A program made the position numbers and the translations under genes. The notes under the pieces were generated by a model. It made no database searches, had not been told where the DNA came from, and worked only from the letters and a program-made list of their open reading frames with translations. DNA of 64,000 bases from Verrucomicrobiota bacterium (GTDB lineage Bacteria; Verrucomicrobiota; Verrucomicrobiia; Opitutales; Opitutaceae), in assembly GCA_016721945.1 (NCBI GenBank), contig JADKHC010000028.1:4011-68010 (forward strand), in the 5' to 3' direction. Within the stretch, counting starts at the first letter, position 1. Every line of letters begins with the position of its first letter. Shown here piece after piece: positions 54,376-61,108 of the stretch.

Positions 54376-56283
54376 TTAGGCGGTGCCGTCCGGGCTGGAT
54401 TCCGGTGTTTTGCCTGTGGCGATCTTAATCATTAAGACGTTGATATCAGCTGGGTTAACTCCACTTATGCGGCTGGCCTGACCGAGCGTGTAAGGACGGA
54501 ATTCGTTGAGTTTGAGGGCGCTTTCTTTGCGCAAACCGCGCAATGCGAGGAAATCAAAGTCCTTGGGGATTTTGATCTTTTCGATTTCGCTGAGCTTATC
54601 GACCTGGCGCTGCTCGCGTGCGAGGTAGCCTTGATAGTTCACCCGATAAGAAACTTCCGCGCGGACTTCAGGGGGCAGGGCCTGGAATTCGTCCGGCAGC
54701 GTGGGCGCGGCACTATTGCCCGTCGCGGCGCGACGCATGCCGTCAGCGAGCGTCCCCTGCCCTCCGCTTAGGCGGAGGCTTTCAAGTTTTGCGCACCACT
54801 CTCCCACCCGACTCTTCTTTTCGATGATCCGGTTCAGACGGCTTGGCGTGACGAGTTGATGCTCTTGAATGTGCGCTAGCAATCGAAGCTCGGCGCTGGC
54901 GTGGTTAAATAGCAGTCGGTGCTCTGCCCTGCTGGTGAACATGCGATACGGCTCGTTGGTACCTTTGGTGACCAGATCATCGATCATGACACCAATATAG
55001 GCCTCATGGCGGCCGATCACTAATGGCGACTGGCTGCGGACTTTGCAGACGGCGTTCACGCCAGCGACCAAGCCTTGAGCTGCGGCTTCTTCATAGCCGG
55101 ACGTTCCATTGATCTGGCCGGCAAAGAATAGATTCTCGACCTTGCGCGATTCGAGCGACGGGAAAAGCTGGGTTGGCGGCGCGAAGTCGTATTCGACGGC
55201 GTAAGCCGGTCTGAGCAGCACAGCTTTTTCAAGCCCGGGAATGCTGTGAACCATGTCGAGCTGAACTTCGAATGGTAGCGAGGTCGACAGGCCGTTGACG
55301 TAGTATTCGTTGGTCGAGCGGCCTTCGGGTTCCAAGAAAAGCAAATGGCGCGGTTTATCGGCAAAACGGACAAACTTATCCTCGATACTCGGGCAATAGC
55401 GCGGGCCGACACCTTTGATCTCGCCGGAATACATGGCGGATTTATGCAAGTTGGCGCGAACGATCTGGGCGGTTTCGGGCGTGGTGTAAGTCATCCAGCA
55501 CGAGGCCTGGTCGGTGCCGGGCAACCAGCCGAGGCGTTTTTCGCCGGTTTGTTCCACGTGGAACATGTCTTGCGGGTCGCGGGTGTCGTGGAACGCGAAC
55601 AGAGTGGGGGATGGGTCGCCTTTTTGCCCCTCCATCTTCGAAAAGTCCAGACTGCGGCCCAGCAAGCGCGCTGGAGTGCCGGTTTTGAGGCGTTGAAGCT
55701 CGATTCCGGCCTCAAGGAAGCTGGCGGAGAGGGTTTTGGCGCTGAAATCACCGAGTCGGCCGCCTTCATTCTTGTTCTGGCCGATGTGCATGAGGCCACG
55801 CAGGAAAGTGCCGGTGGTGACGACGACCGTGGCCCCGCGGAACTCGACATCGAGATTGGTGCGTACGCCGATGACTTTGCCTGCCTCATAGACGAGACTG
55901 GTCACGGTGGCTTGGAAGAGCTGGAGATTGGGCTGAAGCTCCAGCGTGTGCTTCATGCGAAATTGGTAGGCCTTCTTGTCACACTGGGCGCGAGGGGATT
56001 GGACGGCGGGGCCTTTCGATTCGTTGAGCAAGCGAAACTGGATGCCGGTGACGTCGGTGTTGATTCCCATTTCACCGCCGAGCGCATCGACCTCGCGTAC
56101 GATCTGGCCTTTGGCCTGGCCGCCGATGGCCGGGTTGCAACTCATCTGGGCGACGGTATCGAGATTGCCGGTCAGGAGTAGGGTAGTGGCGCCCATGCGG
56201 GCGGCTGCAAGCGCAGCTTCGCAACCGGCATGGCCAGCACCGCAAATGATCACATCGAACTGTAACTGATTGTAAGTAAACAA
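54376..56283 (-). CDS. mnmG: tRNA U34 carboxymethylaminomethyl-modifying enzyme MnmG
   Basis: 635 residues. FAD site GAGHAGCEAA (15-24), PAIGGQAKGQIVREVDALGG, and the C-terminal helical region with ALRGLRKESALKLNEFRPYTLGQASRISGVNP. With MnmE it modifies the wobble uridine of several tRNAs. Full length. Lies upstream of phoB on the same strand with a gap of about 125 bp. Confidence 0.97.
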   Translation of the reverse strand: MFTYNQLQFDVIICGAGHAGCEAALAAARMGATTLLLTGNLDTVAQMSCNPAIGGQAKGQIVREVDALGGEMGINTDVTGIQFRLLNESKGPAVQSPRAQCDKKAYQFRMKHTLELQPNLQLFQATVTSLVYEAGKVIGVRTNLDVEFRGATVVVTTGTFLRGLMHIGQNKNEGGRLGDFSAKTLSASFLEAGIELQRLKTGTPARLLGRSLDFSKMEGQKGDPSPTLFAFHDTRDPQDMFHVEQTGEKRLGWLPGTDQASCWMTYTTPETAQIVRANLHKSAMYSGEIKGVGPRYCPSIEDKFVRFADKPRHLLFLEPEGRSTNEYYVNGLSTSLPFEVQLDMVHSIPGLEKAVLLRPAYAVEYDFAPPTQLFPSLESRKVENLFFAGQINGTSGYEEAAAQGLVAGVNAVCKVRSQSPLVIGRHEAYIGVMIDDLVTKGTNEPYRMFTSRAEHRLLFNHASAELRLLAHIQEHQLVTPSRLNRIIEKKSRVGEWCAKLESLRLSGGQGTLADGMRRAATGNSAAPTLPDEFQALPPEVRAEVSYRVNYQGYLAREQRQVDKLSEIEKIKIPKDFDFLALRGLRKESALKLNEFRPYTLGQASRISGVNPADINVLMIKIATGKTPESSPDGTA

Positions 56284-56428
56284 GTTAAATAATTTTGAGT
56301 CAACAACTTAGCATGGTCTGCGCTCAGCAGGCAAAGCAGAAGTGCAGTTCGGCGCAAAACCAATCCCGGTCGAAGTGCAAAAGCCCGGGCGGGGTAGTGG
56401 AGAACCGCAGGGCGGAGGTTGGCTCCAC

Positions 56429-56466
56429 AAAAAAGCCCGGAGGCGGCGTTGGCGGCATCCGGGCGT
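56429..56466 (-). terminator. Rho-independent terminator of the large secreted protein
   Basis: On the minus strand, GCCCGGA pairs with TCCGGGC around an inner GCCGCC/GGCGGC hairpin and leads into six T residues, about 20 bp beyond the stop at 56487. Confidence 0.88.
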
Positions 56467-56486
56467 GAGAAAACTTTGCGGTACTG

Positions 56487-59400
56487 TTATCGTTTTTGCG
56501 ATCGGCTGAATCGGTGGGCTGCGCTGGCCAGGGCGAGTGCGATAAGGAGCCAATCGCTAGGGGCACCACCGCCGCCGCTGCTGCCGCCAGAGGTTGAGCC
56601 GCCGCCGGAGCTGGAGGACGAAGATGAACTGCTACTCGACGAGCTCGAGCTGCTGGAGCTTGAGGAGGAAGACGAACTGGAGCTACTTGATGAAGAACTC
56701 GACGATGAGCTGGAAGACGAACTGCTGGAAGAAGACGAGCCGGTGCCGGTGTATTCATCGGCACCGATGTCATAAGCCGAGCCAGTCGGACGAGGATCGC
56801 CGTCGATGTCGGTGGTGAAACCAGTGATGGCGGTGCCGACGTTGACGACATTGGCCAACGAACTGGTGAGGTGGAGATCGCAGGAGGCGGGCGCCACAAA
56901 CCAAGAGGACTGCGCCGAGGTATAATTGGTCGCGAGCGAGGCCGTGGCGCTGTCACGGGCGGCGATGGCTTTGTTCGTGAGATTATTGCGGATCAGGGCT
57001 CCGGTGGTGGTGGCGTAGCGGTATTCGATCGCGTTGGCGTAGGTGCCGTTCGAATACACGGTGTTGTTGTCAACCTGAGCCGAGGCACCGGGTTCGAGCG
57101 AGATGCCGGCGGCGGCAAAACCCGTCGTACGGGTGTCGGCGATGAAGTTATTGCGGATAAAGCCGCCGGTGTGAGCCGAACCAGTGCCATCGCCAAAGAC
57201 GATGCCGCTATCGCAGTTTAGAATAAGGTTGTTGGTGACGGTGGTACTGCTGGCGCCGCCGTAGAAGTGGATCGCGGGTTCGGCCGTGGTGGACGTGCTG
57301 GCGATGCTGCTGAAGGTGTTGCCGGTCACGGTCCAGCTTGTGCAGCCCTGTGCATCGATCGCGGAGAGAGCGGGCAGTGGTGCGATGGGGTTGGAGAAAG
57401 AGCAGGCTTCGATGCGGCCGCTGTCGGCGCCGGGTTGGATGATGATCGCACCATTACGGGCGTTGCGAAGGGCGAGGTTAGCGATGGTAACTTGGTCGGC
57501 TGTGATGGTGAAGATCGGGACTGAGGCGAGGCTGTTTGCATCGACGATGGCGGTGGCGCCGGGGGTAGGGCCTTGCAGCTTCAATTGGTTGGCGGTGAGG
57601 CTGGGCAATGCCGTGGTGAGGGTGTAGCTGCCGGCGGCCAGATTGATCGTGGTGGTGGCGGCTGGGTTGGCATTGGCGAAGGTGATCGCGGCGGAGAGTT
57701 CGGCCGCAGTACCGACGTTGCGGGTCTGTGGCCCGGTGGCTCCGGAGCTCGATGAAGAAGAGGATGAACTAGAGCTAGAAGAGGATGAGCTACTACTACT
57801 GCTGCTGCTCGACGCGCCGCTGGAGGATGACGATGAACTCGAAGAAGAGCTGCTCGAAGATGAACTGGAGGTGGTGATCGTGTAGGTGGCCGTGGCGACG
57901 GCGCTGTCGGTCAGGCCGGTTTTATAGGCGAGCGCTTTGAGTGTGGTCGTGGCGCTGACGGGTATGGCCGTGGCATAGACCGTGCCCGTAGTCGAAGTGG
58001 GTGCGATGCCGTTGGTCGTGTAGCGAATGGTGGCACCGGTGGTAACCGAACTAATTACTACCGACTGTGCGCTGGAGTAGGTGCCGGCGACGGGATTGAA
58101 GGTTGGCGTGGCGACGGTGGCGGAGTTGACGGTGACCGTGGCGTTCGCGGTGGCAGAGCCGGTGGTGTTGGTGGCCGTCAATGTGTAGGTCGTCGTTGTG
58201 GTTGGGCTGACGGAGCGGCTAGTTCCGGTGACGGCACCGATGCTTTGATTGAGGCTCAGGCTGGTCGCGCCGATGACATCCCAGTTGAGTGTTGTGCTGC
58301 CGCCGTTGGTGATGGTGGCTGGTACGGCGGTGAAGGACGAGATCGTGGGTGCTGAAGGTACGGCGGCCTCCTGCAAGATAGCCAAAGCGTATTCCAGCGC
58401 GGCGCCTGTGGTCGTATAGACACGGATACCGTAGGTACCGGAAGCGAGGGTTTGGCTAAGAGTGCCCTCGGTCGAGGTGCTCACGACGGTGCTGCCGCTT
58501 AAAATTTGCACTCCGTAGTCCGAACCCTCGGCACCGACCACGACGATTTTTACCGGACCCGAAGCGGAGGTCGTCAGGCTGTAGCGAGCCTCGGTAGAAC
58601 TTTGGGGGGCCCTGAAGTCGACGAAGTCCACCGAGTCGACAACGTAGGGGTTGGCGGTGGTGCCTGCGCCAACGATAGCTGATGGTTCGGCATCAGGGGC
58701 GGCCTCGTTTAAGACAAGCAGGCGGTACATCCGGTCCATGGACTGCAATGTTACGAGGTTGCGAAGATTGTAGCCGTATTGCAGGCCATCGGTCGTGAGG
58801 AAACAGGCTCGGTCATAGTCCATTGCCGTGGGGTGGACACCGTCGCCGCCCAGGCCGTAACTCGGGAGGGGCAAACAGGCCCGGTAGAAATCGATGAATG
58901 GCACCTGGCGCCCTTGGGCGATAGCGCGCACCAAGCGGCTCAGCATGGTCGAGCGCGGGAGTTGGGTGGAGTCGCTGGTTTTGGGTGGCGGAGCGGTGAG
59001 CAGCGGGATCGCCTTTGCGGTCAGGCAGCGGTCGACGACTGTGATCAAGTTTTTCGCGACCCAGCGGTAGACGTAGGAGTCGGTTTGAGGAGCTCCAATG
59101 TCGTTGGTGCCAAACATCACGACGCCGAACGCGCCGGCAGTGGTGGAAATTTCTGCTTCCAGCGGAGAGGGCGCGCCTGCAAGGGCCCATTCCGTGGCTT
59201 CACCGACCTTAGCTGCGGAGCTCACGCGGTCGTAGGGGTTGTTGGCTCCGATGACGCCAGTCATGAAATAGTCCCGGGCGCCCTGCAGGTTAGTGTAGGT
59301 CCCTAGGTTATAGGCGAAGTCCCAGTCTTTGGTTGTCCCTGCGACGTAGGCCGGATACTTGAACTGCTCCATGAAGGCGGAGCCGGCCGTGATGGAATCT

Positions 59401-61028
59401 CCGGCCTTGAAAAATACATTGGCTTTGAGGCCTGCCTGCGCACCGGCCTGAAATACCGTTTTGAGGCGGTTGGCCACGTTAGTGGTAATGGGCGATTGCG
59501 TTCCGCTGCCCGGATAACGCGTGGTCGCGGTTGCGCCCGAGCTCGATGAGGAGGACGAACTGCTCGACGAACTGGAGCTGCTGCTAGAGGAACTGGATGA
59601 TGACGAGCTCGAGGAGGAACTGGAGGAGCTGCTGCTACTGCTCGATGAGCTAGACGAGCTGCTTGAGGAAGACGAAGAGCTGGAGCTTGAAGACGACGAA
59701 GATGAACTGCTGCTGGAGGATGCCGTAGTACGGATCGCGGCAAGGGAGGGTAGATATGAACTATCCGGCTTAGGTGCGATGAAAACGAGCCCATTGTCCC
59801 AGCCGACTGATTGGCCAACTCCCCAACAATCGCTAAGGTCCAAGTCGTTGTAACGGGTCCATTGCGAGCCATCCCAGTGCAAGGCGAAAAATTTGCTAGG
59901 CTCGATCACTGAATCGTACGGAACCCAACCGCCAATCCAGGCCTCGGTCTCAGCCGCGTTGACGCTGAAGCCAAAGTCCGCCGCGCTGCCTGCACCGCCC
60001 CAAGGACTCGGGAGGGCGTTTGCGGTGACGGTTCCGTCTTTATCGACTTTGTCGATAACGATGCCGGTATTGCCGTTGCAGCGCTGGAACCAGACGTAGT
60101 TGGGCGTCGTTACAACGCTGCCGATGAGGCACTCGTAATTATTGGCGGTAGAAAAAGTTTCGACGGTAGTCGCGGTGCCCATGGACCACGAAGAGGACGC
60201 ATTGGGCACGGCCTGCAGGCGCTGTACCGGAAGAAGGTTGCTCGTGGAGCTGTCGCATGTGTTCAGCGGTCCCCACTCGAACCAGAGGTCTTTCGAGATC
60301 GGGTGTTGAGCCATATGAACGCCGTTTTCGTGGGAAGAGGCGTAAGTTTCAGTCCATTGTTTAAGCGTTGTGACCCCGCTCGTATTTGTAAGCGAAACCC
60401 ATTGGTTGCTTGCTGTCGGGGCGTAACCGGCAGCGACCGAGCTCATGCCAGCGATAATCCTTCCATGAAGGCTGGTGCCTGGATCTTCATACATCACCCA
60501 GAATAGGCGTGGATTTCCAGCTTGGTCAGTGCCAGCGACGATGCCAGTGCGTACGTCCATGTTGCCGTTCACATCGGGCAACATCAAATCTCCGGCATTT
60601 AGATCTGAGGTGAAGTTAGTGATATGACCAGCGATGTCCCGAACCAGAGTTAAGCGTTTGTAAGCGGTGCCAGCTGAGCCGTCGGCCTTGTAAAGAATAT
60701 GGATCTTGCCGTCGGCACTTTGGCAGATCGAGCCGGTGTTATAGATGAAGAATGACGGGCTGGGACTGATCAAGGACCACGTTTCCCCGAGATCTTTTGA
60801 GACTGCGGCCATGAGCTTGGTGTTTCCCGGGAAGAATCCGATCAAGTCGCCACCGACAATGTCCCGCACCACGGCGTTTTCGGCGTTGTACCAAACACCG
60901 CGCGGCCCGCCGTCGACATTGGGCAAATACGCCCGTTTTGTATACGTGGTGGTGGCAGCTTCGAGGACGATTTGGGTCAGACTCAACACCAAGAGGCAGA
61001 CCAGGGTCAGGTAGGATCGGATTTTCAT
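56487..61028 (-). CDS. Multidomain secreted protein: sialidase-like, SGNH hydrolase, beta-helix
   Basis: 1513 residues from the ATG at 61028, giving a signal peptide. Order: BNR/sialidase-like domain (about 25-430, SKDLGETWSLISPSPSF); 61-Ser linker (437-497); SGNH hydrolase (about 500-800) with FFKAGDSITAG, MFGTNDIG and GDGVHPT; a pre-peptidase-like and Ig-like segment; a chitobiase-C-like repeat; a second Ser linker (1054-1095); right-handed beta-helix (about 1100-1425) ending DIDGDPRPTGSAYDIGADEY; 44-Ser linker; and a C-terminal GGSSGGGGAPSDW, hydrophobic segment, Arg/Lys end. Probably a surface-anchored carbohydrate esterase or glycan-active protein. Each domain call comes from motif resemblance only. 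Confidence 0.85.
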   Translation of the reverse strand: MKIRSYLTLVCLLVLSLTQIVLEAATTTYTKRAYLPNVDGGPRGVWYNAENAVVRDIVGGDLIGFFPGNTKLMAAVSKDLGETWSLISPSPSFFIYNTGSICQSADGKIHILYKADGSAGTAYKRLTLVRDIAGHITNFTSDLNAGDLMLPDVNGNMDVRTGIVAGTDQAGNPRLFWVMYEDPGTSLHGRIIAGMSSVAAGYAPTASNQWVSLTNTSGVTTLKQWTETYASSHENGVHMAQHPISKDLWFEWGPLNTCDSSTSNLLPVQRLQAVPNASSSWSMGTATTVETFSTANNYECLIGSVVTTPNYVWFQRCNGNTGIVIDKVDKDGTVTANALPSPWGGAGSAADFGFSVNAAETEAWIGGWVPYDSVIEPSKFFALHWDGSQWTRYNDLDLSDCWGVGQSVGWDNGLVFIAPKPDSSYLPSLAAIRTTASSSSSSSSSSSSSSSSSSSSSSSSSSSSSSSSSSSSSSSSSSSSSSSSSSSSSSSSSSSSSGATATTRYPGSGTQSPITTNVANRLKTVFQAGAQAGLKANVFFKAGDSITAGSAFMEQFKYPAYVAGTTKDWDFAYNLGTYTNLQGARDYFMTGVIGANNPYDRVSSAAKVGEATEWALAGAPSPLEAEISTTAGAFGVVMFGTNDIGAPQTDSYVYRWVAKNLITVVDRCLTAKAIPLLTAPPPKTSDSTQLPRSTMLSRLVRAIAQGRQVPFIDFYRACLPLPSYGLGGDGVHPTAMDYDRACFLTTDGLQYGYNLRNLVTLQSMDRMYRLLVLNEAAPDAEPSAIVGAGTTANPYVVDSVDFVDFRAPQSSTEARYSLTTSASGPVKIVVVGAEGSDYGVQILSGSTVVSTSTEGTLSQTLASGTYGIRVYTTTGAALEYALAILQEAAVPSAPTISSFTAVPATITNGGSTTLNWDVIGATSLSLNQSIGAVTGTSRSVSPTTTTTYTLTATNTTGSATANATVTVNSATVATPTFNPVAGTYSSAQSVVISSVTTGATIRYTTNGIAPTSTTGTVYATAIPVSATTTLKALAYKTGLTDSAVATATYTITTSSSSSSSSSSSSSSSSSGASSSSSSSSSSSSSSSSSSSSSSSGATGPQTRNVGTAAELSAAITFANANPAATTTINLAAGSYTLTTALPSLTANQLKLQGPTPGATAIVDANSLASVPIFTITADQVTIANLALRNARNGAIIIQPGADSGRIEACSFSNPIAPLPALSAIDAQGCTSWTVTGNTFSSIASTSTTAEPAIHFYGGASSTTVTNNLILNCDSGIVFGDGTGSAHTGGFIRNNFIADTRTTGFAAAGISLEPGASAQVDNNTVYSNGTYANAIEYRYATTTGALIRNNLTNKAIAARDSATASLATNYTSAQSSWFVAPASCDLHLTSSLANVVNVGTAITGFTTDIDGDPRPTGSAYDIGADEYTGTGSSSSSSSSSSSSSSSSSSSSSSSSSSSSSSSSSSSSSSSSSSSSGGGSTSGGSSGGGGAPSDWLLIALALASAAHRFSRSQKR
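56607..56738 (-). repeat. 44-Ser tract before C-terminal anchor (protein 56487-61028)
   Basis: Uninterrupted serine tract encoded by mixed AGC/AGT/TCN codons, not a codon expansion. Confidence 0.9.
57744..57869 (-). repeat. Second Ser tract, with one Gly-Ala interruption
   Basis: 42 codons, all Ser except one Gly-Ala pair near the middle, linking the chitobiase-C-like repeat to the beta-helix. Confidence 0.9.
59538..59720 (-). repeat. 61-Ser tract between sialidase-like and SGNH domains
   Basis: Longest tract, 61 consecutive serines using all six codons in irregular order. Confidence 0.9.
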
Positions 61029-61058
61029 GAGACGGGGTAGGTGATGCGGATATGAAAA

Positions 61059-61102
61059 CAAAAAAGCGGAGAGGCAGGACCGAACCAGCTTCTCCACGCC
61101 AA
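61059..61102 (-). terminator. Probable terminator of the GH44 gene
   Basis: On the minus strand, GGAGAAGC and GCCTCTCC form an imperfect stem around a loop of about 12 bases, followed by six T residues, about 7 bp beyond the stop at 61109. Confidence 0.55.
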
Positions 61103-61108
61103 AGGGTT

